The translations under genes and the position numbers were made by a program. The notes under the pieces are model-generated. The model was given only the letters and a program-made list of their open reading frames with translations, ran no database searches and was not told where the DNA came from. Positions 1 through 8,111 of a stretch of DNA of 64,000 nt are shown one piece after another. Every line of letters begins with the position of its first letter. Within the stretch, counting starts at the first letter, position 1. The stretch is from Paenibacillus algorifonticola (lineage in GTDB: Bacteria > Bacillota > Bacilli > Paenibacillales > Paenibacillaceae). The stretch covers positions 55,539 through 119,538 of the forward strand of contig NZ_LAQO01000027.1 in the NCBI RefSeq assembly GCF_000971975.1. The letters run 5' to 3'.

Positions 1-1058
1 GTTTGCTCTGACGTGCCAGAGGAATGCATAGCAATGGAAGTAGTATTTTCGGCAATCCGCTGAATGCCAATCGCCATCTCTTCAATCGCACGTGACGTTT
101 CCTGTGCGGTTCTAGCTTGAACCATCGAGCTTTGAGCGACCTCCTGAATCCGAATCGCGGTATGCTCTGCGGCCTCGGTCGATTCCTGTGATGCGGCTGT
201 TAGCTGGGAGGAGGCTGCGCTCACCTCGATCGCGGACTCCGAAATGCCGGTAATGAGCTTGCGCATCGTGTCAATCATATGATCGACGGCAGCTGATATG
301 CGGCCAAGCTCGTCCTTGCCAGGATTTTCATCCCGCTGCACCGTTAAATCTCCCGCTGCCACTTGATTGGATTTGGCGACAATGCTGTGGACTGTCCGCA
401 TAATTTGACGAACGGTGATGATAACGACGACGATTAAAAGGAGTGTAACTAAAGTAGTTGCTATGAATGCTACAAGCTGATTTTGCTCCACTTGCTCGTT
501 GATGGCAGCAATCGTCAGCTCTGAATGCTTGTCTAAGCTTGCTCCAATCTCGTCAATGCCGGAGCGGCTGGATTTAAAAGCGTCGTCAATCTCGGCATTA
601 CGGAACTGGTGCTGGTCCCCAGCAGCAGCCTGCACGGCAGCAGAGGACCACGATTCAAATTTCGGCTGAAATTGCCCCAAAATGTCCTCAATCGTACGGC
701 CAGATTCACCATATGCCAATTTTTTCAAAGCTTGCGCTTCAATAATAGCTTTTGCTTTTCCGACGCGTTCGGATACTTGCGCAATATTATCGGACAACTC
801 TTTGCGCGCTTCATCCGACTCGGCCGCGTTTAACGTACCAGACTCCACATTTAAATACGCTTGATAGGCTTGATACATATCTCGGTCTGCATTCAAAATC
901 AGTGAATTGACCTGATTGGACGTGTCATAGATTTCCTCTGTCATCGTATGCACAATTTGCTGCTGCCCGTTCAGATAATACAAGCTCGACAGCACATACG
1001 CAATAAGCGGAATCGCAGCAAGCAGTGCAAGCCGCCAGCGTAAAGATAGTTTCAACAT
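1..1058 (-). CDS. Methyl-accepting chemotaxis protein, 3' end cut by window edge
   Basis: Read on the minus strand from ATG at 1058, preceded by AGAGAGGCGGG. About 352 residues are visible and the frame is still open at base 1, so the C-terminal half of the signalling domain is missing. Order seen: N-terminal membrane segment (about residues 9-29, ALLAAIPLIAYVLSSLYY), a roughly 150-residue extracytoplasmic helical region, a second membrane segment (VTLLLIVVVIITV), then a HAMP-like stretch (NQVAAGDLTVQRDENPGKDE) and the start of the coiled-coil domain rich in S/T/A/E (AASSQLTAASQEST). This is the classic receptor that feeds CheA/CheW. The ligand cannot be predicted; the sensor part looks like a four-helix bundle (my inference). 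No other chemotaxis gene is visible. Confidence 0.92.
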   Translation of the reverse strand, partial: MLKLSLRWRLALLAAIPLIAYVLSSLYYLNGQQQIVHTMTEEIYDTSNQVNSLILNADRDMYQAYQAYLNVESGTLNAAESDEARKELSDNIAQVSERVGKAKAIIEAQALKKLAYGESGRTIEDILGQFQPKFESWSSAAVQAAAGDQHQFRNAEIDDAFKSSRSGIDEIGASLDKHSELTIAAINEQVEQNQLVAFIATTLVTLLLIVVVIITVRQIMRTVHSIVAKSNQVAAGDLTVQRDENPGKDELGRISAAVDHMIDTMRKLITGISESAIEVSAASSQLTAASQESTEAAEHTAIRIQEVAQSSMVQARTAQETSRAIEEMAIGIQRIAENTTSIAMHSSGTSEQ

Positions 1059-1181
1059 AAAATCCCGCCTCTCTTTCCAAATCATCTAGCATGGAATATA
1101 TATCGGTGAAAATCGGGTTTTCCATAACGATTTTAGAAAGCGTTTTAAAATAATTGTGTCGAAGCTGTATGGTGAAAAGAG

Positions 1182-1388
1182 GTGGGGAAAACGAAGACTC
1201 AATTATGGCTCAGAAGCTACTGGGTGGCAGGCAGCGACACACTGAAATTCTGGATGAACAAAGATTTCATGGAAGTAAACAGCATGAAAAAATCCGTTGG
1301 CGCTAAAGTGTTTGTTAACTCCGACAACAGAACGGTCGTTCCACTTCGCTTCATTACAAATAAAAATCCCCGCAAGCCGATCACTTGA
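1182..1388 (+). pseudogene. Remnant of copper-amine-oxidase-like (stalk) domain protein
   Basis: A 68-codon GTG-start frame whose middle reads LKFWMNKDFMEVN...AKVFVNSDNRTVVPLRFI. This resembles the first half of the copper amine oxidase N-terminal-like domain (PF07833-type), which is common in secreted Paenibacillus proteins and usually continues past PLRFI into SEALG-like sequence. Here it breaks off after PLRFI and runs straight into a terminator hairpin. There is no signal peptide and no partner domain, so I read it as a decayed or truncated gene. A GAGGTGGGG motif overlaps the proposed GTG, so expression of a short peptide cannot be excluded. Confidence 0.55.
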
Positions 1389-1416
1389 AAAAGTGTCCGC
1401 TTGCGGGGATTTTTTT
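1362..1416. terminator. Bidirectional rho-independent terminator
   Basis: A 16-bp perfect stem (AAAAATCCCCGCAAGC at 1362-1377 with its complement at 1399-1414) ends in a T-run on the plus strand and has A/T-rich flanks that give a T-run on the minus strand. It can serve both the remnant at 1182 and the minus-strand operon ending at 1461. Confidence 0.9.
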
Positions 1417-1460
1417 GAATCAAACAAAGTATTGTGCATAAGGCAGCTGCGTCAGGCAAG

Positions 1461-2519
1461 CTATATGAGCAGCCTATCAGCTACCTTTTTACTATAAAAA
1501 TCGTTGCCATTACGCGCATCAAAGCGTTGTGCCGCCGCAGCGGCGAGGCTTTCAAAATGGGCGGCGAGCGTTGGCAGGCTGGTATCTTCATGCGCCGCAA
1601 GGAAGGAGGCTGGAAGCCGCAGCAACACATCCGATCCTTCTTGAACGAGTTTCTTCAGCAGATGTGCCGTATGTAGATGAAACAGCATAATTTCATAAGG
1701 GTTCTCATGGTCGAGGATAAACGGCAAATGCAGTTCTACGACCTCGATCGCTTTCGCCGGCTTTGTCATCGTCAAATATTCAATATGCTGGGCGACGCTT
1801 TCCAGCAGATCGCGTTTGCCTTTGACGAGACGATAGCCTTTCGTATGCGCTTTTTTCGCTTCCTCGTGGAGGTTTAGGCGTTGCATAGGCAAGAGCAGCT
1901 CCGGCAGCGTAATATGAGGCACCTCAGCACATTTCATGTTCCCTAATATAATCGGCTCCGCCGCCTTTAATGCTTGCTCATCCTCGCCCAGTCTTGAATA
2001 AAGCATGACAATATAATGCTGTTCACAGGCGATACAATCGCTCATATGATCCCGTTCCACTTTCATAAACTGCTGGAGATAATCCTTGGCCTCATCGAGC
2101 TTGCCGTGATCAAGGGCGAGGCGGGAGCGGAAATATAAATAAGTGCGATTGCTGTAGCCATGCTCCTTATAGCGCTTGCCTAAATCCTCAAGCAGCTCCT
2201 GAATTTGCGACATCGGAATTTCCGGGAAATTCGAAATGGTGCCGACGATCCATTTGTATCGCCATAACAAGCTCTGCCCATCGTATTCCTCAGGGTTTCG
2301 ATCATATTGGCCTAGCTGCCAGGAGAAGGCGATAATCGCTTTCAGCGGAAAACCGTGAAATCCTGCGGTTTTCACGATTTGGTGGCGTGCATAAAAACCA
2401 TTTTCGATATCGCCCTCGGCATCAGCGAGCCGAACGGCAGCCTCCAGCACCTCGAGCTGGGCAGCGCCGGGAGGAAGGTCATACGCCTGATTCATTAAAT
2501 CTTCAAAGTCCATTTCCAT
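1461..2519 (-). CDS. Repeat (TPR-like) protein, copy 1 of a tandem pair beside an Hsp90-family gene
   Basis: ATG at 2519 follows AGAGGATC. A longer in-frame start at 2570 exists, but the 2519 start gives 352 residues, exactly the length of the paralog at 2586-3644, and the same opening (MEMDFEDLM / MELDFEDLM). The protein is all-helical with repeated paired-helix segments that look like degenerate tetratricopeptide repeats. Conserved in both copies are DCIACEQ (a CxxC) and MKCAEVPHITLP. It is transcribed with, and downstream of, the Hsp90-family gene and its sister. TPR proteins are Hsp90 co-chaperones in eukaryotes, so a partner role is a reasonable inference but not shown. No membrane segment or signal peptide, so cytoplasmic. 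Confidence 0.85.
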   Translation of the reverse strand: MEMDFEDLMNQAYDLPPGAAQLEVLEAAVRLADAEGDIENGFYARHQIVKTAGFHGFPLKAIIAFSWQLGQYDRNPEEYDGQSLLWRYKWIVGTISNFPEIPMSQIQELLEDLGKRYKEHGYSNRTYLYFRSRLALDHGKLDEAKDYLQQFMKVERDHMSDCIACEQHYIVMLYSRLGEDEQALKAAEPIILGNMKCAEVPHITLPELLLPMQRLNLHEEAKKAHTKGYRLVKGKRDLLESVAQHIEYLTMTKPAKAIEVVELHLPFILDHENPYEIMLFHLHTAHLLKKLVQEGSDVLLRLPASFLAAHEDTSLPTLAAHFESLAAAAAQRFDARNGNDFYSKKVADRLLI

Positions 2520-2585
2520 ATTTGATCCTCTTTCTATGTATTCAATGCTTGGCAGCGGAGGCGCTGCCAAGCTTCATCAGGTGGG

Positions 2586-3644
2586 CTAAACGAGCAAGCC
2601 CGCTGAAATCTTTTTGCTATAATAATCATTGCCATTGCGTGTATCAAAACGTTTTGCCGCCGATAGGGCGAGAGCTTCAAAGTGCGGAGCAAGCGCGGGC
2701 AGGCTCGTATCCTCATGCGCAGCGAGGAAGGAGGCTGGCAGCCGCAGCCTCGCTTCGGAGCCTTCTTTAAGCAGCTTCTTCAGCAGCCGTGCTGTGAACA
2801 GATTAAACTGCATGACCTCATAAGGATTCTCATGATCGAGGATGAACGCCAAATGCAGCTCGACGACCTCTAGCGCCTTCGCCGGATTCACATCCGTCAA
2901 ATAATGAATATGCTGTGCGACGCTTTCGAGCAGATCGCGCTTGCCTTTGACCAGACGATAGCCTTTCGTATGAAGCTTTTGGGCTTCCTCTGGGGAACCT
3001 TGGCGCAGCAAAGGTGAAAGTAAATGCGGCAGCGTAATATGAGGCACCTCAGCGCATTTCATTTTGCCGGATAAAATCGGCTCCGCCGCCTTTAAAGCTT
3101 GTTCATCTTCGCCCAATTGCGCATAAAGCTGGACGATATGATTTTGCTCACAGGCGATGCAATCCGTCATAAAGTCCCGATCCACTTTCATCATCTGCTG
3201 GAGAAAATCCTTTGCTTCATCCAGCTTTCCATGGCTCAGGGCATGGCGGGAGCGGTAATATAAATAAGTGCGGCTGCTGTAGCCGTGCTCCTTAAAGCGT
3301 TTGCCCAAATCCTCGACCAGCTCTCGAATTTGCGACATGGGAACTTCCGGAAAGTTGGAAATGTTGCCGACGATCCATTTGTAGGACCACATTAAATCAC
3401 TGCTATCGTAATTTTCGGGATCTTGGTCATATTGTCCCAGCTGCCAAGAGAAAGCGATAATCGCTTTTAGCGGGTAACCGTGAAAAATAGCGGTCTCCAC
3501 AATTTCGCCTCTCGCCTCAAAGGCGTTATCGATATCGCCTTCTGCATCTGCGATTCTCACGGCAGCCTCCAGCACCTCCAGCTTAGCTGCGCCGGGGGGC
3601 AGATCATAGGCCTGATCCATTAAATCCTCAAAATCGAGTTCCAT
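2586..3644 (-). CDS. Repeat (TPR-like) protein, copy 2 of the tandem pair
   Basis: 352 residues, start ATG at 3644 after AGGAGGAACATAA. By eye roughly three quarters of positions are identical to the downstream copy, with no gaps over most of the length, so the pair arose by duplication. It has the same acidic opening (MELDFEDLMDQAYDLPPGAA), the same DCIACEQ and MKCAEVPH cysteine motifs, and the same C-terminal NGNDYYSKK end. It lies 27 bases downstream of the Hsp90-family stop and 66 bases upstream of copy 1, consistent with one operon. Function is unknown; the helical-repeat fold suggests a protein-binding scaffold. Confidence 0.86.
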   Translation of the reverse strand: MELDFEDLMDQAYDLPPGAAKLEVLEAAVRIADAEGDIDNAFEARGEIVETAIFHGYPLKAIIAFSWQLGQYDQDPENYDSSDLMWSYKWIVGNISNFPEVPMSQIRELVEDLGKRFKEHGYSSRTYLYYRSRHALSHGKLDEAKDFLQQMMKVDRDFMTDCIACEQNHIVQLYAQLGEDEQALKAAEPILSGKMKCAEVPHITLPHLLSPLLRQGSPEEAQKLHTKGYRLVKGKRDLLESVAQHIHYLTDVNPAKALEVVELHLAFILDHENPYEVMQFNLFTARLLKKLLKEGSEARLRLPASFLAAHEDTSLPALAPHFEALALSAAKRFDTRNGNDYYSKKISAGLLV

Positions 3645-3671
3645 TTATGTTCCTCCTTGTGTATCAAGCTT

Positions 3672-5486
3672 TTAGGCGTTCGAGGATAGTCCCCAATCGA
3701 TAAATTTAACCATGCCTTGGCCCAGTACACCAAGCTCCTGGCGCGTCATCGGATAATGTCCCATCAGCAAGGCGTTCGTGTACAGCATTTGGGCAGCGGT
3801 CGTGAACATTTGGTTGTCGGCGCTGTTGAAAATTTTCTGGACGAGCGGATTGTTTAAGTTAAAATAAAGCGTCGAATACGCCGATTCCGTAAAACTCGTG
3901 CCAAGGTTGCCGAGCACGGAAGCGAGCAGGTCTGAGCTGTTCTCCTTCGCTTTTTCCAAGGAGCGCAGCGACGATGATTCCTTCGACAGCGTATAAAGGG
4001 CGGGAAGCTCTGCCGGAGCAAAACGTTTGAGCTGAATTTGGCAGCGGAAGCGCTGCAAAGCTCCATCAGCAAGACGGATTCGCTCGTAAAACTGATTGCG
4101 CTCCTCGTTTGTTAAATCCTCGAAGGACAGCGATACATCTTCCGGCAGCAGCCTTTCCATATCCAGCTCGGGAAGAAGGATCGACAAGCGCTCAAGCAAT
4201 TCATGGTTATAAATATAGCCGCCATTGAGGACGAGCATCGATTGTGCTGCGGCAACATGGGTAATTTGACGATATTCATCAACAGATAATGTGTAAAATA
4301 TTTTTTTATTATCGGCCAGCAGCTCGCCAAATGTTCGTTCTCCGTATGTGCTTTCGAAAGTAAGCCAGCGGTAAATCGTTTGCAGGAAATCCTCATCCTG
4401 TGCAGCGAGTGCCTTCATCGACAAAGCATGCAGCTGAATGATGCGTTTCAAGCGGTCCGGCTCATAGTCGCCTATGCGCATAAGCTCATTGCGAATCGAT
4501 TGTCCAAGCTCCTCACGCACCGATTCCAGCCGTTCATCCTCATAAAAATGCTCGCGGGAAGCCGTCGGCTGCAGCTCATCCGTCCAGATGAGGCATTTGA
4601 CGAAAAAGGCCCATTCCGGTAAAATATTCTCCGCTTTGTCGGAGACGAGCATTTGCTTCAAATACACTTTATGGGAACGGCGGGTATTCAGGTTTACACT
4701 ATGCGGCAAAATAAAAGCGATTCCGCCCGTTCGGCCATTCGCTGTTTGGAGCGGGATGAAATCCTGCATCGGCTCGCCCAGCAGCTTTTCACCGAAGGCA
4801 AGCACTTCACGGCGACGGCCGCGCGCAAGCTCCGGCTGCATAATCCAGTCCGGACGCGACTCATTAATCGTCTTCGCGACTCCATTTGCCTGCAGCCTAA
4901 CCGGATAGGGCAGCAAGGCGCCATAATAGAACAGTAACTCTTCAACCATTTGCGGCTCGTAATAAGGCTCGCTATCTGGCTTGCAGCGCAAATAGATTTT
5001 CGTTCCCGGCGATAGCTTCGTGCTCAGCTGGCGGATCGTATACGTTCCGTTCGGCTTGCCTCGCCATTCCATAGACGGTCCGCCCTTCACCGATTGGGTC
5101 AGAACGACGATTTCGTCGCTGACCATAAAGCAGGACAGCAGACCGATGCCGAAGCGGCCGATGAACGAGGTTTCTTTTGCGATAAAATCTTGACCGACCT
5201 TGGAGGAGTGGCCGATCATCGCTAGAAACTGATGAATATCTTCCTCGGTCAGTCCTACGCCGTTGTCTTCAACAGTCATCGTCGTTTGACTGCCACTGCC
5301 TGAAATTTCTACCGTCACGTTCCCGATAAAACCAGGATCAAGCTGTCCTCGTGCCGTAATAGCGTCCGTCGCGTTTTGCAGAAGCTCGCGTAAATAAACA
5401 TTAGGGCTGCTATATAAATGGTTGGAAAGTATGTTGATCATTCCGCTTAGATTAACTTGAAATCGATACTCTTGTTCGTTGCTCAT
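3672..5486 (-). CDS. HSP90-family molecular chaperone (non-canonical HtpG type)
   Basis: 604 residues, start ATG at 5486 after AAAGGAGAATCCG. The N-terminal GHKL ATPase shows the Hsp90 signatures: LYSSPNVYLRELLQNATDAI (catalytic Glu and Mg-binding Asn), VEDNGVGL and GRFGIGLLSCF (lid/ATP-binding glycines). In the middle domain TASREHF carries the conserved Arg that contacts the ATP gamma-phosphate. The C-terminal third is divergent and ends FIDWGLSSNA, with no MEEVD-like tail. A canonical HtpG is usually slightly longer and more conserved; this matches the separate 'HSP90 family protein' group found in actinobacteria and some Firmicutes. It is the first gene of a three-gene minus-strand operon with two repeat proteins, probably its clients or co-factors. 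Confidence 0.93.
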   Translation of the reverse strand: MSNEQEYRFQVNLSGMINILSNHLYSSPNVYLRELLQNATDAITARGQLDPGFIGNVTVEISGSGSQTTMTVEDNGVGLTEEDIHQFLAMIGHSSKVGQDFIAKETSFIGRFGIGLLSCFMVSDEIVVLTQSVKGGPSMEWRGKPNGTYTIRQLSTKLSPGTKIYLRCKPDSEPYYEPQMVEELLFYYGALLPYPVRLQANGVAKTINESRPDWIMQPELARGRRREVLAFGEKLLGEPMQDFIPLQTANGRTGGIAFILPHSVNLNTRRSHKVYLKQMLVSDKAENILPEWAFFVKCLIWTDELQPTASREHFYEDERLESVREELGQSIRNELMRIGDYEPDRLKRIIQLHALSMKALAAQDEDFLQTIYRWLTFESTYGERTFGELLADNKKIFYTLSVDEYRQITHVAAAQSMLVLNGGYIYNHELLERLSILLPELDMERLLPEDVSLSFEDLTNEERNQFYERIRLADGALQRFRCQIQLKRFAPAELPALYTLSKESSSLRSLEKAKENSSDLLASVLGNLGTSFTESAYSTLYFNLNNPLVQKIFNSADNQMFTTAAQMLYTNALLMGHYPMTRQELGVLGQGMVKFIDWGLSSNA

Positions 5487-5922
5487 CGGATTCTCCTTTA
5501 TTATAGAAGGATTTTAGTTTACATCGTCCTAGCTATTCTACTATTTTCCATACATGCAATTCCAATATTTATAGCATAATGAGCCGTACGACCCATAAGC
5601 TTATTCCCTAAATTCCTATCTTTCAAACATCTATAGTCGCAGAGGCGGGCAGTTGGATGGAGGAAGCAAGAATGGAGCTTGCGATTTACCGTTTTTTCAT
5701 AGAGAGCTTATCGCATATGGAGCAAAATTTTCGATACGGCTCTTCACTCATAGGGGGAAAGAAAGAGCCGCTTTAGCAGAATGAGTCATGGGGCCCATAA
5801 GCTTACACCCTTATCGTTACCTAGAGATTGCAAATAGTCACGTATGCTTCTCGGATCGGTATAGGAGGAAAGGAATGGGGTATAATAAAACTATACAGTA
5901 TAATAGAAGGAGGCGGCATAAA
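5487..5922. other. Gap between the Hsp90-family operon and a small membrane-protein gene
   Basis: No convincing gene. A roughly 40-bp imperfect direct repeat is present (about 5578-5620 and 5780-5822), sharing ATGAG at its start and the exact 12-mer CCCATAAGCTTA at 5592 and 5794. A 39-codon frame at 5657-5776 has no Shine-Dalgarno sequence and is not called. A TATAAT at 5881-5886 lies just upstream of the small gene at 5923. Confidence 0.5.
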
Positions 5923-6030
5923 ATGATCTTTCGCAAAGGAAGCCTAAAAGTTGGCATATTAAACGGTATTCTTCTCGCGCTGCCCTTCTGGATCCTCTTA
6001 ATTTGGTTATTATTCAAACTAATTAACTAG
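5923..6030 (+). CDS. Small (35 aa) membrane protein
   Basis: ATG at 5923 is preceded by AGAAGGAGGCGGC. The peptide has a basic N-terminus (MIFRKGSLKVG) and one hydrophobic segment (GILLALPFWILLIWLLF), so it is a single-pass membrane peptide with the N-terminus probably inside. An in-frame ATG at 5875 also has a strong AGGAGGAAAGG and would add 16 mostly basic residues; the second Shine-Dalgarno then lies inside that reading frame. Which start is used cannot be decided. A terminator follows at 6083. Short membrane peptides of this kind are common but often missed by annotation. Function unknown. Confidence 0.6.
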   Translation: MIFRKGSLKVGILNGILLALPFWILLIWLLFKLIN

Positions 6031-6082
6031 CCTTATGCGGCTATTGAATCAGGCATTTCGGGATAGAGTATTGAAACATTAG

Positions 6083-6129
6083 AACGCTTGCAAAGCTCAG
6101 AACATTGGTTCAGAGCGCAAGCGTTTTTT
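6083..6129 (+). terminator. Rho-independent terminator
   Basis: AACGCTTGC pairs with GCAAGCGTT and the right arm runs into seven T residues; downstream of the 35-aa membrane protein. Confidence 0.8.
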
Positions 6130-6240
6130 TGTTCATTTTTCTGAAAATAAAGCAAAGGTCAAAAACGCCGTCATGCCGCACGGCGCCTATAAAATAAACT
6201 GACATGCCGCGCCGCCTCATGCTAGCGAAACAACAGCTCT

Positions 6241-6265
6241 TTATTGCGTCAATAAGACGCAATAA
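6241..6265. promoter_or_regulatory. Perfect inverted repeat, possible operator
   Basis: TTATTGCGTC at 6241-6250 and its exact complement at 6256-6265, separated by AATAA. No T-run follows, so a protein-binding site is more likely than a terminator. No regulator can be assigned. Confidence 0.35.
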
Positions 6266-6647
6266 AGTTCTCATTTTGCGTTATGCAGCTTAACCGCTGT
6301 ACCTATGCTTGAAATGGCTTTTTGTAGACAATAAAGCATGGTTATACAATACCTTAACAATTTACTGAAATTGGATATAGGACGCGTGGGGCAGTTAATG
6401 GGCTAAATGATCAATTTATTTAATTCGACACAAACTGACACTCTTTTCGAAATTCTTCTTTTATAATTATTCAATACGCGTAATATACGACACACTAAAA
6501 AGAGCGCATTGGATAGGTTGCCTGATAAGCTTTAACGAATTTGAGCTCCTTTGGCAGCAAAGTTCGTTTGGCGTAGAAATATAAGCCGTTTATAAATTCG
6601 TCATTTATACACGCTTATATTTTCAAAAAAGAGGTGGAGGGATTAGG

Positions 6648-7088
6648 ATGGTAACGAATCAACAATCACTCAGACAGGTGGATGATTACGGCGTTAAGGG
6701 CGAGCAGCCCGATCAAACCACTGATGATCTTCACGAGCTTGTGCAGCGAAAGCAGCGCGCTCTAAAGGCAAAGGCCTTTTTCAAAAAGCTTGCTGACGAT
6801 CCATTGTTTGCACCCGAACCAGGCAGAACCGCAGGAAGAAGCCTGACGGAATGGCTCCTTATGGCGCAATATCCGATTAAGCAAGAGATGGTATTCGATT
6901 ATCATGAGCAGCGTTATGTACCTTCCGAGACGAGGCCGCGTATTGATTTAGCCGAATTGCTGACGCTGCTGCTGCGTAAAAAAGGGATTAATGGCACGTT
7001 TGAAGATATGATGGATCACGTCCTTGAAGGCGGTTCGTTCCAACAATTTTTGTCGGAACACAAGCTGGCGAAAAGGGCCTCGATGTGA
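6648..7088 (+). CDS. Hypothetical protein, 146 aa
   Basis: ATG at 6648 follows GAGGTGGAGGGATTAGG. It is a soluble, charged protein: a flexible polar N-terminus of about 30 residues, a basic helix (ELVQRKQRALKAKAFFKKLADD), then a compact helical C-terminal half with LAELLTLLLRKKGINGTFEDMMDHVLEG. I do not recognise the family. It precedes the EPS locus on the same strand, but the inverted repeat and promoter at 7095-7159 separate it from that operon. Coding potential is supported by the Shine-Dalgarno sequence and by composition like its neighbours. Confidence 0.75.
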   Translation: MVTNQQSLRQVDDYGVKGEQPDQTTDDLHELVQRKQRALKAKAFFKKLADDPLFAPEPGRTAGRSLTEWLLMAQYPIKQEMVFDYHEQRYVPSETRPRIDLAELLTLLLRKKGINGTFEDMMDHVLEGGSFQQFLSEHKLAKRASM

Positions 7089-7094
7089 ATAATT

Positions 7095-7127
7095 GTTTTG
7101 AAAATTCAGAAAACTAATTTTCAAAAC
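7095..7127. promoter_or_regulatory. 12-bp perfect inverted repeat next to the EPS promoter
   Basis: GTTTTGAAAATT at 7095-7106 and its exact complement at 7116-7127, 9-nt spacer. It ends 3 bases before the -35 element at 7131 and has no T-tract after the second arm, so it looks like an operator. It also overlaps the end of the upstream gene's 3' region and could form an AT-rich hairpin. Confidence 0.5.
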
Positions 7128-7130
7128 ACC

Positions 7131-7159
7131 TTGAAAAAGTTATTCTTTATGAATATAAT
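7131..7159 (+). promoter_or_regulatory. SigA-type promoter of the EPS operon
   Basis: TTGAAA at 7131-7136, 17-nt spacer, TATAAT at 7154-7159. The predicted leader to the TTG at 7359 is about 190 nt. In it GCTGCC...CCC near 7235 can pair with GGG...GGCAGC near 7267, and a T8 run occurs at 7305-7312, so attenuation inside the leader is possible. Confidence 0.65.
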
Positions 7160-7358
7160 CAAGTCGAAAAAGCTCATATTGAGTATTTTCGCAAAAGGAT
7201 AGAACTGTCGAATGATAGAGAAAGGTGTAAAATGGCTGCCTGCCCGATGTTGGAAGTTGCTTATAAGGGCTGGGCAGCTAGGCGGCGAAAATGGTAGGCA
7301 CCTCTTTTTTTTACCCAAAAGGTCGCGTTTTGAATAATTTAATGTGGAGGTAAATGCA

Positions 7359-8111
7359 TTGGAATTAAAACAATATTGGCAGGTTGTGAAAAAAAGAATT
7401 TGGTTGATAGCAGCGCTCGTCTGCATGGCAGGAGTGGCGACAGGCATCTATTCTTATTATTTTCAACAGCCGGAATATGAAGCGTCGACCAAGCTGATCG
7501 TCAATCAAACAGGCAGTCAAAACGATATTATCGCCAAGCTGGATTTAAGCACGATCAACTCCAACATTCAACTGGTAAAGACGTACAAGGAAATTATAAG
7601 AACGCCGAGGGTGATGGATAAGGTTGCCCAGAAGTATCCAGAGCTTGGCCTCACGGCAGGCGAGCTGATTGAACGGATCAGCGTAACCTCGGTCAACGAC
7701 ACGCAGGTGATGTCGGTCACTGCAAGGGATTCCTCTTATAGCCGGGCCGCGAATATCGCAAATGCGGTATCTGAAGTATTTATGCAGGAGCTGCCGGGCT
7801 TGATGCAGGTGGACAATGTTTCGATTTTGAACGAAGCGGTCAATAAGCTCAACCCGCCTCCTGTATCGCCTAAACCGACGGTGAATATTGCCATTGCGCT
7901 GGCACTCTCTATGCTGGTGGGCATTGGATTCGCTCTGCTGCTCGATTATCTCGACGATACGATTAAGACGGAGGAAGACATTCAGGCAGTGCTTGGCTTG
8001 CCGACGCTGTCACTCATTCCGAAAATCCGCGAGGTTGATCTAGGCAAGCACAAGGACAATTCCATAGATCAACCGATGAGGGGGAAAAATAATGTCACGT
8101 TCGAAGCCTAA
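7359..8111 (+). CDS. Wzz/YveK-type polysaccharide chain-length regulator and kinase activator
   Basis: The frame opens with GTG at 7344, but that base lies inside the GTGGAGG ribosome binding site, so the start is TTG at 7359 (MELKQYWQVVKKR...), giving 250 residues. Two membrane segments bracket an extracellular domain: IWLIAALVCMAGVATGIYSYY near the N-terminus and IAIALALSMLVGIGFALLL near residue 185. The second is preceded by the proline-rich PPPVSPKP typical of Wzz proteins. In Firmicutes the cytoplasmic C-terminus of this protein activates the separate tyrosine kinase, here encoded by the next gene, which overlaps by 20 bases. First gene of the EPS operon; acts in the membrane on polymer length. 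Confidence 0.93.
   Translation: MELKQYWQVVKKRIWLIAALVCMAGVATGIYSYYFQQPEYEASTKLIVNQTGSQNDIIAKLDLSTINSNIQLVKTYKEIIRTPRVMDKVAQKYPELGLTAGELIERISVTSVNDTQVMSVTARDSSYSRAANIANAVSEVFMQELPGLMQVDNVSILNEAVNKLNPPPVSPKPTVNIAIALALSMLVGIGFALLLDYLDDTIKTEEDIQAVLGLPTLSLIPKIREVDLGKHKDNSIDQPMRGKNNVTFEA

Larger units (their letters stand above)
6031..6647. other. 617-bp intergenic region with a terminator and an inverted repeat
   Basis: Contains the terminator at 6083-6129 and a perfect 10-bp inverted repeat at 6241-6265 (TTATTGCGTC, 5-nt spacer, complement). It also holds a TATAAT at 6472-6477 without a good -35, and near 6587-6635 an AT-rich palindromic stretch (ATATAAGC ... GCTTATAT) that resembles the outer part of the 97-bp repeat found at 51506 and 59016. 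No gene seen. Confidence 0.5.

Noticed and set aside
5657..5776. 39-codon ORF (MEEARMELAIYRFF...)
   Set aside because: Protein-like look, but no Shine-Dalgarno and no recognised family; left uncalled.
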